Source: Gemmatimonadota bacterium
GTDB taxonomy: Bacteria > Gemmatimonadota > Gemmatimonadetes > Gemmatimonadales > GWC2-71-9
Direction of reading: 5' to 3'
Assembly: GCA_003222085.1 (NCBI GenBank)
Contig: QHUK01000011.1
Location: 37,270 to 101,269, forward strand
DNA: 64,000 nucleotides
This document shows positions 33,951 through 42,437 of this stretch, one piece after another; within the stretch, counting starts at the first letter, position 1, and the number at the start of each line of letters is the position of its first letter. A program made the position numbers and the translations under genes. The notes below the pieces were generated by a model. The model did not search any database. It saw only the letters and a program-made list of their open reading frames with translations, and was not told the origin of the DNA.

Positions 33951-34631
33951 ATGTACCGTCGCCTCGATGGGACCCGCATCGTGGAGACGCTCGAGCGCCT
34001 GCGGCAGCGCATCGGGGAGCGGTTCCCCGGCTCGGGGCTCGAGCGCGTGTCGGGCGACCTGCTCGACGCGGCGAGCGAGTCCATGGCGCGCGTCACCGAC
34101 CTGCGTCGCCCCAACGTCCCGCTGCGCATCGCCACCTGGGCGCTGATCGCGATCATCGTCTTCGTCGCGGTGGAGGCGCTGCTCCACCTGCGACTGGCGT
34201 TCCGTTGGGAAGAGTTCGCCGGCTTCCTGCAGTCGTCGCAAGCCATTCAGAATGTCGTGTTCCTCGGCCTCGCGGTGCTGTTCCTCGCGAATGTCGAGAC
34301 GCGCATCAAGCGCCGCCGGGCGCTGGCGGCGCTGCACGAGCTGCGGAGCATCGCCCATATCGTGGACATGCACCAGCTGACCAAGGACCCGGATCAGTTC
34401 CTGGCGCAGGGCACCATGACGCGCTTCGAGCTGTCACGCTACCTCGACTACTGCGCGGAGCTCCTGTCCCTGACGAGCAAGGTGGCCGCCCTGTACGTGC
34501 AGGATTCCCAGGATCCCGTGCTGCTCGATGCCGTGAATGACGTGGAGACGCTGACCACCGGGCTGTCGCGCAAGATCTGGCAGAAGATCATCATCATTGA
34601 CACGCTCGAGAGTTCCCGGAGGCTCACGTGA
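33951..34631 (+). CDS. Conserved membrane protein of unknown function
   Basis: 226 aa. Two hydrophobic helices (about residues 56-78 and 97-113) separate a cytosolic amphipathic N-terminus from a longer helical C-terminus. The most conserved-looking stretch is ELRSIAHIVDMHQLTKDPDQ, followed by ELSRYLDYCAELLSLTSKVA. No enzyme or known domain is recognised. It is followed by a DinB gene after 22 bp. Confidence 0.6.
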   Translation: MYRRLDGTRIVETLERLRQRIGERFPGSGLERVSGDLLDAASESMARVTDLRRPNVPLRIATWALIAIIVFVAVEALLHLRLAFRWEEFAGFLQSSQAIQNVVFLGLAVLFLANVETRIKRRRALAALHELRSIAHIVDMHQLTKDPDQFLAQGTMTRFELSRYLDYCAELLSLTSKVAALYVQDSQDPVLLDAVNDVETLTTGLSRKIWQKIIIIDTLESSRRLT

Positions 34632-34653
34632 CGAGCGAGGCACGGAGGCCGCG

Positions 34654-35136
34654 ATGAGCGGCGACCGCCGCATCGCCCTGCTGCTCGAGGTCTTCGACCA
34701 GGCGTTCGATCGCCGGGCGTGGCACGGCACCGCGCTGTGGGGCTCCATTCGCGGTCTCACCCCGCCCCAGGCGTTGTGGCGGCCCGGCCGCCGCCGCCAC
34801 AACATCTGGGAGATCGTGCTGCACGCCGCCTACTGGAAGTACATCGTGCGCCGCCGCCTGACGCGCGATCCCGCGGTCGTGTTTCCGCGCGCCGGGAGCA
34901 ACTGGCCGGCGCTTCCGGCGAAGCCCGACGCGGCGGCGTGGCGGCGCGACGTCGCGTTGCTCAAGGAGGAGCACCGGCTGCTGCGAGCGGTCATCGCTCG
35001 CTTCCCCGCGGCGCGGCTCAAGGCCCGGGGCTGGCGGTCCACCTGGACCAACGCGCAGCACGTGTACGGCATCGCCTCGCACGACTTGTATCACGCAGGG
35101 CAGATTCAATTGGTGAAAGCTCTCCGTCGGCGGTAG
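34654..35136 (+). CDS. DinB-superfamily protein
   Basis: 160 aa four-helix bundle. The metal-site histidines are at HNIWEIVLHAAYWK and ASHDLYHAGQIQ, which are DinB/YfiT signatures. Members are thiol-dependent transferases or unknown. A CGGAGG ribosome binding site precedes the ATG at 34654, which was chosen over an upstream in-frame start. Its TAG abuts the stop of the convergent S4 gene without a gap. Confidence 0.75.
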   Translation: MSGDRRIALLLEVFDQAFDRRAWHGTALWGSIRGLTPPQALWRPGRRRHNIWEIVLHAAYWKYIVRRRLTRDPAVVFPRAGSNWPALPAKPDAAAWRRDVALLKEEHRLLRAVIARFPAARLKARGWRSTWTNAQHVYGIASHDLYHAGQIQLVKALRRR

Positions 35137-35523
35137 TCACTCTCCCCTCAGCTTCTCGATCTCCCGACGCTCCCGCTTGGTCGGCCGGCCCTTCCCCTCG
35201 TAGCGGAGCGACGGGGCCACGCGGAGCTGCTCGGCGAGACGCTCGCGCAGCCGTTTTCCCTCGGGGTCCTCTAGGTAGAGCGCCGCCGCTGCCGCCGGCG
35301 GGCCACGGTGCTCCGACAGGGCGCGCACCACCACCACGTACTCGAACGGGCCGCGGCGGATGCGCAGCCGGTCGCCCACGACCAGGTGCTTCGCGCGCTT
35401 GGCCCGTGCGCCGCCCACCTCGACTTTACCGCCACCGACGGCCGCGGCCGCCAGCGCGCGGGTCTTGAAGAAGCGCGCGGCCCACAACCACCGGTCGAGC
35501 CGCACGTGCGACCCTTCCGACAT
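35137..35523 (-). CDS. S4-domain RNA-binding protein (Hsp15-like)
   Basis: 128 aa. The S4 domain is clear: VRLDRWLWAARFFKTRALAA near the N-terminus, GGKVEVGG, then HLVVGDRLRI. The C-terminus is basic (GKGRPTKRERREIEKLRG), as in Hsp15 (HslR), which rescues stalled 50S subunits carrying nascent chains. The AAGGAGGAG ribosome binding site lies 6 nt before the ATG at 35523. It is divergent from the efflux operon. Confidence 0.83.
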   Translation of the reverse strand: MSEGSHVRLDRWLWAARFFKTRALAAAAVGGGKVEVGGARAKRAKHLVVGDRLRIRRGPFEYVVVVRALSEHRGPPAAAAALYLEDPEGKRLRERLAEQLRVAPSLRYEGKGRPTKRERREIEKLRGE

Positions 35524-35574
35524 GGCGCCTCTCCTCCTTGGAGGGTATGGTCCACGAGCGGAGCCGGATATGCG

Positions 35575-35580
35575 TATAAT
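35575..35580 (+). promoter_or_regulatory. -10 box (TATAAT) of the efflux operon
   Basis: A perfect TATAAT lies 43 nt before the ATG of the TolC gene, so the operon would have a leader of about 35 nt. No good -35 is seen at 17-nt spacing. Confidence 0.5.
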
Positions 35581-35623
35581 GGGAACCGCGGCCCCGCCCA
35601 AACCCTTTTTCGTGCAGAGTCCA

Positions 35624-37180
35624 ATGCATGCTCGGTTCGCGACTCGTTCGCCAGTCGTCTCACGCCGTAGTGTCGCGGCCTCTCGGGCGTTGCGGCCCGT
35701 AACCCTCGGCATCGCTACATCGGCCCTGCTGCTCGGCTGTGGGACGCCGGGCGTGCGCGGCGTCGCGGGCACGGCGCCCGCGCCGAACGTGTTGTGGACG
35801 CCCCCCCGGCCCCCCCCGCCCCCCCCGCCCGGCCAGCCGGCGGCCGCCCACGCGGCGCTGCCGCCGGAGCTGCCCCCGGACCTGGCCGCGCGGATCGCGC
35901 AGCTCAGGCTCACGGACGTCATCGACATTGCCCTGCGGAACAATACGGCCACGAGCGCCGCTTGGGCGGATGCGCGGGCGGCCGCCGCCACCTACGGCGC
36001 GGCCAAGGGGCAGTACTATCCCACGATCGCGCTGAACGGCGCCGTGACGGCCATCCGCAGGACGGTGTCCCAGGCCGGCCAGCAGGCGGTGGAGCAGCAA
36101 TTCTACGCGCCGACGCTCAACCTCTCATGGCTGTTGCTCGACTTTGGGGGCCGCTCGGGCTCGGTCGGGGCCGCCCGTGCGGCGCTCCTCGCCGCAGACT
36201 GGACCCACAACGCGACGCTGCAGACCGTCGTGCTGGCGGTCGAGCAGGCCTATTTCCTGTACCTGAGCACCAAGGCGCTGCTCGACGCGCAGCAAACCAC
36301 GCTCGCCGAGGCGCGGACGAATCTCGAGGCTGCGGAGCAGCGGCACAAGGTCGGCCTCGCCACGATCGCGGACGTGCTGCAGGCGCGGACCGCGTTGTCG
36401 CAGGCCCGGCTGGGGCTCGAAACGACGCAGGGCGATCTGCAAACCACACGCGGAGCGTTGGCGCTGTCCATGGGTCTGCCGGCCAACATCCCTTACGACA
36501 TCGAGGTCGTCCCCGACACGACGCTCCCGCTCGGCGTCATCGAGGGGGTGGACACGCTCATTGCTCAGGCGCTGCGCGAGCGACCCGACCTCGGGGCCCA
36601 ACGCGCCCTCGTGGAACAGGCCCGCGCCCGGGTGAGCGTGGCTCGATCGCAGGCCCTGCCCACGCTCGCCGTCGGGGGCAACGCCGGGGAGACGTATTTC
36701 ATCAGCCAGCCTCCGCCCGGCAGCGCCAAAACGGGTAACAGCTACAATGCCACCCTGACGCTATCGATCCCGCTGTTCTCCGGGGGGACGCAGATTTACA
36801 CCGTAAAGGCGGCATCCGCCGCCGCCGAGGCGGCCGCCCGGCGCGCCCAGGGATTCGAGCAGCAGGTGGTCTACCAGGTGTTCAACGCCTTTTACGGGCT
36901 CCGCACCGCCACGCAGCAGGTTCGGACCAGCCGGGATCTGCTCGCCAGTGCGACGGAATCCGAGCAAGTGGCGCTGGGGCGCTACAAGGCGGGGGCCGGG
37001 AGTCTGCTCGACCTGCTCACCGCGCAGGCCGCCCTCGCCTCCGCGCGGGCCCAGGCGATCCAGGCGCGGCTCTCCTGGAATACGGCGCTCGCTCAGCTCG
37101 CGCACGACGTCGGGATTCTGGGGCTGGACGGATCGAGCCGACTCCGAATGCAACCCGACACGACCGGAACGCCCAAATAG
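35624..37180 (+). CDS. TolC-family outer-membrane efflux lipoprotein
   Basis: 518 aa. The signal ends in a lipobox (ALLLGCGTPG), so it is an anchored lipoprotein. A poly-proline stretch (PPRPPPPPPPG, about residues 65-75) follows. The body has the two repeated TolC (OEP) halves of long helices: RLTDVIDIALRNNTATSAAW and EARTNLEAAEQRHKVGLATI in the first, LRERPDLGAQRALVEQARAR and QVALGRYKAGAGSLLDLLTA in the second. It forms the exit duct of the pump encoded downstream. The next gene begins right after its TAG. Confidence 0.87.
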   Translation: MHARFATRSPVVSRRSVAASRALRPVTLGIATSALLLGCGTPGVRGVAGTAPAPNVLWTPPRPPPPPPPGQPAAAHAALPPELPPDLAARIAQLRLTDVIDIALRNNTATSAAWADARAAAATYGAAKGQYYPTIALNGAVTAIRRTVSQAGQQAVEQQFYAPTLNLSWLLLDFGGRSGSVGAARAALLAADWTHNATLQTVVLAVEQAYFLYLSTKALLDAQQTTLAEARTNLEAAEQRHKVGLATIADVLQARTALSQARLGLETTQGDLQTTRGALALSMGLPANIPYDIEVVPDTTLPLGVIEGVDTLIAQALRERPDLGAQRALVEQARARVSVARSQALPTLAVGGNAGETYFISQPPPGSAKTGNSYNATLTLSIPLFSGGTQIYTVKAASAAAEAAARRAQGFEQQVVYQVFNAFYGLRTATQQVRTSRDLLASATESEQVALGRYKAGAGSLLDLLTAQAALASARAQAIQARLSWNTALAQLAHDVGILGLDGSSRLRMQPDTTGTPK

Positions 37181-38296
37181 ATGAAGCTCACCACCGCCGT
37201 CGCGGCGCTCTCGCTGATCCTCGCCCTCGGCTGTTCGAAAAAGGGTGGCGGCGGCGCATCCCGCGTGCCGGTCACCATCGCCCGCGCCGAGCAGCGTCCC
37301 GTGCCCTATGAGCTGGTCGGGACGGGCACGGTCGAGCCGCGCCAGACCGCGTCGGTCCAGGCGCAGGTGACGGGGATCCTGACGCGCGTGGCGTTCCGGG
37401 AGGGCGACGACGTCGCGGCCGGCCAGCTCCTGTTTCAGATCGACCCGCGCCCGTTCCAGGCCACGCTCGAGCAGGCCCAAGCCATGCTCGCCCGCGACCA
37501 CGCGCAGGCGCAGAGTGCCGGGGCCGATGCGGAACGTTACGCGGAGCTCGTCAAGCAGGACTACGTGACGAAGTCGGATTACGAAGCGAAACGAGCCGCC
37601 GCCGAAGCGCTCCAGGCCGCGGTCCGCGCCGACTCCGCCACCGTCGCGAACGCCCGCCTCAATCTCGAGTGGGCGGCGATCCGCGCGCCGATCGCGGGAC
37701 GGACCGGACGGCTGCTGGTGCGGGAAGGAAACCTGGTGCGGGCGAACGCGGCGGATCCGCTGGTGGTGATCAACCAGATCCGGCCGATCCTGGTGCGCTT
37801 CGCCGTGCCCCAAAACCACCTCGCCGACATCCAGCGCTACAGCGAGCACCGGCTGCCGGTGTTCGTGAGCCCGTCCCAATCCGACACGGTGTTCAGCGAA
37901 GGTGTGCTGACCTTCGTGGACAATAGTGTCGACACGACCACCGGCACGGTGCTGCTCAAGGGGGAATTCCCGAACCGGGACAACGCCCTGTGGCCGGGCG
38001 AGTTCCTGACCGTGCGGCTCCAGCTCTACATCGACGACAAAGCGCTGGTCGTGCCGGCGCAGGCGGTGATGACCGGCCAGCAGGGGACATATGTGTTCGT
38101 CCTGAATCAGGACGGCACCGCGCGCTCGCAGCCCGTCACCGTCGAGCGCCCGGCCGGTGCCTACGCGGTGATCGCCCAGGGGGTGCGGCCGGGAGACGAG
38201 GTTGTGACCGACGGCCAGGTCCGGCTGGTGAACGGCGCGGCCGTGGAGGTAAAGGGTTCTGCCGACCCCGCGCGCGCGATGGAGGGGGACAAATGA
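37181..38296 (+). CDS. RND efflux periplasmic adaptor (MFP subunit)
   Basis: 371 aa with a lipoprotein-type signal (LSLILALGCSKKGG). The membrane-fusion order is present: lipoyl-type half (GTVEPRQTASVQAQVTGILT), helical hairpin with EQAQAMLARDHAQAQSAGAD, the second lipoyl half (IRAPIAGRTGRLLVREGNLV), and the beta-barrel domain. It bridges the RND pump and TolC. Its ATG directly follows the TolC stop and its TGA overlaps the ATG of the pump (ATGA). Confidence 0.88.
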   Translation: MKLTTAVAALSLILALGCSKKGGGGASRVPVTIARAEQRPVPYELVGTGTVEPRQTASVQAQVTGILTRVAFREGDDVAAGQLLFQIDPRPFQATLEQAQAMLARDHAQAQSAGADAERYAELVKQDYVTKSDYEAKRAAAEALQAAVRADSATVANARLNLEWAAIRAPIAGRTGRLLVREGNLVRANAADPLVVINQIRPILVRFAVPQNHLADIQRYSEHRLPVFVSPSQSDTVFSEGVLTFVDNSVDTTTGTVLLKGEFPNRDNALWPGEFLTVRLQLYIDDKALVVPAQAVMTGQQGTYVFVLNQDGTARSQPVTVERPAGAYAVIAQGVRPGDEVVTDGQVRLVNGAAVEVKGSADPARAMEGDK

Positions 38297-41200
38297 ACAT
38301 CTCCGAGCTGTTCATCAGGCGGCCGGTCATGACGACGCTCGTGATGACGGGCATACTCGTCTTCGGGCTGATGGCGTACCGGCTGCTGTCGGTGAGCAAC
38401 CTCCCGAACGTCGACTTCCCCACCATTCAGGTGAACGCCAGCCTCCCGGGTGCGAGCCCCGAGACCATGGCGTCCGCCGTGGCCACGCCGCTCGAAAAGC
38501 AGTTCTCCACCATCGCCGGGATCGACCAGATGACTTCCTCGTCGAGCCTCGGCAGCACCAACATCACGCTGCAGTTCACCCTCGACCGCAACATCGACGC
38601 CGCCGCGCAGGACGTGCAGGCGGCGATCTCCAAGACGCTGCGCCAGCTGCCCACCGGCATCGTGCCGCCGTCCTACCAGAAGGTGAACCCGGCCGACCAG
38701 CCGATCATTTACTACGCCTTGAGCTCGGGCACGCTGTCGCTGTCGGAGCTGGACGAGTACGCCGAGACGTTCATCGCGCAGCGCCTGTCCATGGTCGACG
38801 GCGTGGCGCAGGTCAACGTGTACGGCGCGGCGAAGTACGCGGTGCGCATCCAGCTCGATCCCAAGGCGCTGGCCACACGCGGCATCGGGATCGACGAGGT
38901 CGCGAACGGGGTCGATGCGGGCAACGTGAACCTGCCGACGGGCATTCTGTGGGGCCCGCACCGGGCGTACACCGTGCTGGCGAACGGGCGGCTCCAAAAC
39001 GCCGAGCAGTTCCGACCGCTCGTCGTGACCTACCGCAACGGCGCCCCGGTGCGCCTCCAGGACCTCGGGTCGGTGCTCGACGACGTCCAGGATAACAAGA
39101 GCGCCGCCTGGTTCAACGGCAACCGGGCGATCGTGCTGGCCATCCAGCGGCAACCGGGCACGAACACCGTGGCGGTGGCGGGCCGGGTGCGGGCCGTGAT
39201 GCAGACCCTGAAGCAGCAGCTCCCCGGGTCGGTCGATCTGCAGCTCCGCTCCGACCGCTCGCAGTCGATCCTCGCCTCGCTTCACGACGTGCAATTCACC
39301 CTGTTCCTGACGCTGGCGCTCGTCGTCCTGGTGATTTTCCTCTTCCTGCGAAACCTCTCGGCCACGGTCATTCCCAGCCTGGCGCTGCCGTTCTCGCTCG
39401 TGGGCACGTTCGCGGTGATGTACGCGCTCGACTACAGCCTCGACAACCTGTCGATGATGGCGCTCACGCTGTCGGTCGGGTTCGTCGTGGACGACGCCAT
39501 CGTGATGCTCGAGAACATCGTGCGCCACATGGAGAAGGGAACGCCCCCGCTCGCAGCCGCGTTCGCCGGCTCACGCGAGGTCGGGTTCACGATCCTCTCC
39601 ATGACGCTGTCGCTTGCGGCCGTGTTCATTCCAGTCCTGTTCATGGGCGGCATCATCGGCCGGCTGTTCCACGAGTTCGCCGTAACCATCGGCGCCGCGA
39701 TCCTCGTGTCGGGCGTGGTGTCGCTCACCCTGACGCCGATGCTGTGCAGCCGGTTCCTCAAGCCGTCGCGCGAAGCGCACCACGGCCGCTTCTACGAGGC
39801 GTCCGAGCGCGTGTACGAGCGCGTGCTGCGCGCGTACGAGGGCAGCCTCGGCTGGGTGATGGAGCGGCGCGCCCCCGCGCTGGTGTTCTCCCTGGCGATC
39901 CTGTTGGCCACGGGGGTGCTGTTCTGGGCGATCCCCAAGGGCTTCCTGCCGAGCGAGGACAACTCCCAGATCTTTGGCACGACGGAGACGGTCGAAGGAA
40001 CCTCGTTCGACGACCTGGTCCGCCATCAGCAGCAGGTCATGGCGGTACTGCAGGCGGACCCCAACGTCGACGCGACGATGTCGTTCCTGGGGGGCGGCCA
40101 GATCAATCAGGGCCGGGTGTTCATGCAGCTCAAGCCCCGCTCACAGCGCGACATGAGTGTGGACGAGCTGATCCGCTATTTCAACCGCAAGCTGGCCGTC
40201 ATCCCCGGCATCCAGGTGTTCCTGCAGAACCCGCCGCCGATCCAGATCGGCGGCCGCCGCACCAAGAGCCTGTACCAGTTCACGCTGCAGGGCCCGGACC
40301 GGGTGGCGCTGTACGACAACGCGAACCGGCTCACCGCCGAGCTGCGCAAGCTGCGGGACCTGATCAACGTCACGAGCGACCTGGTGATCTCGAACCCGCA
40401 GGCCAGCGTCGCGATCAACCGCGATCGGGCCGCGGCGCTCGGGGTGACCGCCCGGCAGGTCGAGGAAGCCCTGTACGACGCCTATGGCTCCGCCCAGGTG
40501 TCGACGATCTACACCGCCACCAATCAGTACTGGGTCGTGATGGAGCTGCTGCCCCAATACCAGCAGGACCTGTCGGCGCTGACCCTGCTGTACGTCCGCT
40601 CCAACAACGGCACCCTGGTGCCGCTCGCGTCGCTCGCGACCCTGACCTCGAGCGTTGGCCCGCTCACCGTGAACCACGCGGGGCAGCTGCCGGCGGTGAC
40701 GATCTCGTTCGACCTGCGGCAGGGCGTCTCGATCGGGCCGGCGTCCGCGCAGGTGGAGCGGCTGGCGCGGCAGATCCTGCCGTCCAGCATCACGTACGGC
40801 TTCGCGGGCACCGCTCAGGCGTTTCAGTCGAGCCAGTCGGGCCTCCTCGTCCTGCTGGTCCTCGCGGTGTTCGTGATCTACATGGTGCTCGGGATCCTGT
40901 ACGAGAGCTTCATCCACCCGATCACCATTCTCTCGGCCCTGCCGTTTGCCGGGTTCGGCGCGCTGATCACGCTGATGCTGTTCCGCATGGAGCTGAGCGT
41001 GTACGCCTTCGTGGGTGTGATCATGCTCGTGGGGCTCGTGAAGAAGAACGGCATCATGATGATCGACTTCGCGCTCGAGGCGCAGCGCACGGAAGGCAAG
41101 TCGGCGCGCGAGGCGATCCTGCAGGCGTGCAGCATCCGGTTCCGGCCCATCATGATGACGACGATGGCGGCGCTCATGGGGACGCTGCCGATCGCGCTGG

Positions 41201-41394
41201 GCGTCGGCCAGGGCTCGGAGTCCCGCCGCCCCCTCGGCATCGCGGTGGTGGGCGGGCTGGCGTTCTCGCAGTTCATCACGCTGTACGTGACGCCGGTTAT
41301 CTACACGTACCTGGACGAGCTCCAGCAATGGCTGGGGCGTCGGACGCCGCAGCGCGCTGCGGGTCGGGACGTAGCGCCGGCACCGGCGGATTGA
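38293..41394 (+). CDS. RND multidrug efflux permease (MdtB/AcrB-like)
   Basis: 1033 aa, the full size of HAE1 pumps. The N-terminus SELFIRRPVMTTLVMTGILV, the TM4 proton-relay motif VGFVVDDAIVMLENI, and the C-terminal VGLVKKNGIMMIDFALEAQR are all present. It uses the proton gradient to expel drugs or other hydrophobic compounds. Similarity to MdtB/MdtC (residues near NPADQPIIYYALSS) is stronger than to AcrB. It is one gene, so it probably forms a homotrimer. The stop codon is the first base of a CCGTC-type repeat arm. Confidence 0.9.
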   Translation: MNISELFIRRPVMTTLVMTGILVFGLMAYRLLSVSNLPNVDFPTIQVNASLPGASPETMASAVATPLEKQFSTIAGIDQMTSSSSLGSTNITLQFTLDRNIDAAAQDVQAAISKTLRQLPTGIVPPSYQKVNPADQPIIYYALSSGTLSLSELDEYAETFIAQRLSMVDGVAQVNVYGAAKYAVRIQLDPKALATRGIGIDEVANGVDAGNVNLPTGILWGPHRAYTVLANGRLQNAEQFRPLVVTYRNGAPVRLQDLGSVLDDVQDNKSAAWFNGNRAIVLAIQRQPGTNTVAVAGRVRAVMQTLKQQLPGSVDLQLRSDRSQSILASLHDVQFTLFLTLALVVLVIFLFLRNLSATVIPSLALPFSLVGTFAVMYALDYSLDNLSMMALTLSVGFVVDDAIVMLENIVRHMEKGTPPLAAAFAGSREVGFTILSMTLSLAAVFIPVLFMGGIIGRLFHEFAVTIGAAILVSGVVSLTLTPMLCSRFLKPSREAHHGRFYEASERVYERVLRAYEGSLGWVMERRAPALVFSLAILLATGVLFWAIPKGFLPSEDNSQIFGTTETVEGTSFDDLVRHQQQVMAVLQADPNVDATMSFLGGGQINQGRVFMQLKPRSQRDMSVDELIRYFNRKLAVIPGIQVFLQNPPPIQIGGRRTKSLYQFTLQGPDRVALYDNANRLTAELRKLRDLINVTSDLVISNPQASVAINRDRAAALGVTARQVEEALYDAYGSAQVSTIYTATNQYWVVMELLPQYQQDLSALTLLYVRSNNGTLVPLASLATLTSSVGPLTVNHAGQLPAVTISFDLRQGVSIGPASAQVERLARQILPSSITYGFAGTAQAFQSSQSGLLVLLVLAVFVIYMVLGILYESFIHPITILSALPFAGFGALITLMLFRMELSVYAFVGVIMLVGLVKKNGIMMIDFALEAQRTEGKSAREAILQACSIRFRPIMMTTMAALMGTLPIALGVGQGSESRRPLGIAVVGGLAFSQFITLYVTPVIYTYLDELQQWLGRRTPQRAAGRDVAPAPAD

Positions 41395-41433
41395 TTCGTA
41401 ATTCGTCGTCCGTCATTCGTAATCCGTCGTCCG
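41395..41433. repeat. Left inverted arm of the four-helix-bundle unit
   Basis: TTCGTCGTCCGTCATTCGTA and onward (41402-41433) is the reverse complement of the arm at 41929-41964, with about 5 differences over 36 nt. It stands right after the pump stop codon. Confidence 0.75.
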
Positions 41434-41455
41434 CAGCGGCGAGCCTCAGTCGAAG

Positions 41456-41827
41456 TCAGCGGGCGGTGCGGGCAGCGTGCTCGATCCTACGAACCAGGCC
41501 AGTCAGCATCTTCTTGACGTCGGTCACGGCAGCCGTGATCGATTCATAGTTAGTCTGATCCAGGAGTCCGAGATCACAGGCCAAGATCCAGTGATACTCC
41601 AATTCGCTGGCCGATCCTTGGGCGATGTCGAGGAAGCGCGCGAACTCTCGTCGACTGCGTCGGCCGCACCCTTCCGCGATGTTCGCACAGATGGAGGCCG
41701 CGGACCGCCGGATCTGCGCCGTCAACCCGTAGAGCTCGTCCCGAGGAAATCGACGCGTAATCCGGTATGCTGCCAAAGTGAGCTGATGTGCAGCTGCCCA
41801 TACCCGAAGCTTGCGGAAGTCCTGCAT
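41456..41827 (-). CDS. Four-helix-bundle protein (23S rRNA IVP type)
   Basis: 123 aa. DFRKLRVWAAAHQLTLAAY, RFPRDELYGLTAQIRRSAAS and ANIAEGCGRRSRREFARFL are the signature of the S23/IVP family (four-helix-bundle proteins first seen in intervening sequences of 23S rRNA; related to Avd of diversity-generating retroelements). The protein is basic and binds nucleic acid. The gene stands alone between the RND pump and nfeD, away from any rRNA and on the opposite strand. It is bracketed by inverted CCGTC-type arms. No reverse transcriptase is near, so it is not a DGR. Confidence 0.88.
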   Translation of the reverse strand: MQDFRKLRVWAAAHQLTLAAYRITRRFPRDELYGLTAQIRRSAASICANIAEGCGRRSRREFARFLDIAQGSASELEYHWILACDLGLLDQTNYESITAAVTDVKKMLTGLVRRIEHAARTAR

Positions 41828-41928
41828 AGCCCATGCGCTCCTCGTTGGCCGAACCGATGGTACAACAGACGCGGTCCACGGGAGACATCCCTTTTCCGCA
41901 CTGGGTACCGAATCAGCGCCAAAGCGCA

Positions 41929-41964
41929 CGGACGACGGATGACGGATGACGGATGACGCATTAC
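41929..41964. repeat. Right inverted arm of the four-helix-bundle unit
   Basis: CGGACGACGGATGACGGATG and onward mirrors the arm at 41395-41433. Together they bracket the IVP-type gene, giving a unit of about 570 bp. Confidence 0.75.
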
Positions 41965-41983
41965 CAGCTTCTTCTTTGCGCGC

Positions 41984-41989
41984 TAACTT
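41984..41989 (+). promoter_or_regulatory. -10 box (TAACTT) for nfeD
   Basis: TAACTT ends 7 nt before the ATG at 41997 and no SD motif is present. It supports this start over an upstream one. Confidence 0.5.
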
Positions 41990-41996
41990 CTCCCCC

Positions 41997-42434
41997 ATGC
42001 ACGAATGGCAAGTCTGGCTCGTCGCCGCCCTGCTCCTGTTCGTGGCCGAAATGCTCGCGCCGGGCTTCTGGCTGCTCTCCGTCGCCGTCGGCTGTCTCGC
42101 CGCCGGGGTCGTCTCCCTGGTCGTGCCGGGGGCGATCGTGCCGGCGCTCAGCTTCGCCGCCGGGACCCTCTTGTCCCTCGTGGGCATCCGCCCCTTCTTG
42201 CTACGGCACCTGCACCCCAGCGGATCCGCCATCCGGACCAACGTGGATGCGCTCGCGGGCAAGGTGGGGATCGTCTCGGAGCGCATCGACCCGGTCACCG
42301 GGAAGGGACGGGTGTTGGTCGAGGGTGAGGATTGGCGGGCGGCGTCGCTCATGGACGCGGCGCTCGAGCCGGGGACGCGGGTGATGGTGGTCCGCGTGGA
42401 AGGGGCAACGCTGTACGTCGACAAGGAGATGTGA
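41997..42434 (+). CDS. NfeD-family membrane protein
   Basis: 145 aa, the short NfeD form without a protease domain. Three helices lie at residues 5-60 (VWLVAALLLFVAEMLAPGFW), then the OB-fold domain (GKVGIVSERIDPVTGKGRVL, GEDWRAASLMD, GTRVMVVRVEGATLYV). NfeD proteins pair with SPFH proteins. Here the SPFH gene follows after 3 bp, in one operon. It likely acts with QmcA-type protein in the inner membrane. Confidence 0.86.
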   Translation: MHEWQVWLVAALLLFVAEMLAPGFWLLSVAVGCLAAGVVSLVVPGAIVPALSFAAGTLLSLVGIRPFLLRHLHPSGSAIRTNVDALAGKVGIVSERIDPVTGKGRVLVEGEDWRAASLMDAALEPGTRVMVVRVEGATLYVDKEM

Positions 42435-42437
42435 GCG

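Noticed and set aside
35624..35700. Alternative TolC start further upstream in the open frame
   Set aside because: The open frame extends upstream across the divergent S4 gene, but TATAAT at 35575 and the lipoprotein signal after 35624 both support the ATG at 35624.
41456..41827. Diversity-generating retroelement (Avd-like accessory protein)
   Set aside because: No reverse transcriptase, template repeat or variable-repeat target gene is within reach, and the gene stands alone between its arms.
7330..41964. CRISPR arrays at the tandem GTCATCC or GGAGGTT repeats
   Set aside because: Units are 6-8 nt, degenerate and without spacers of constant length. No cas genes are present.
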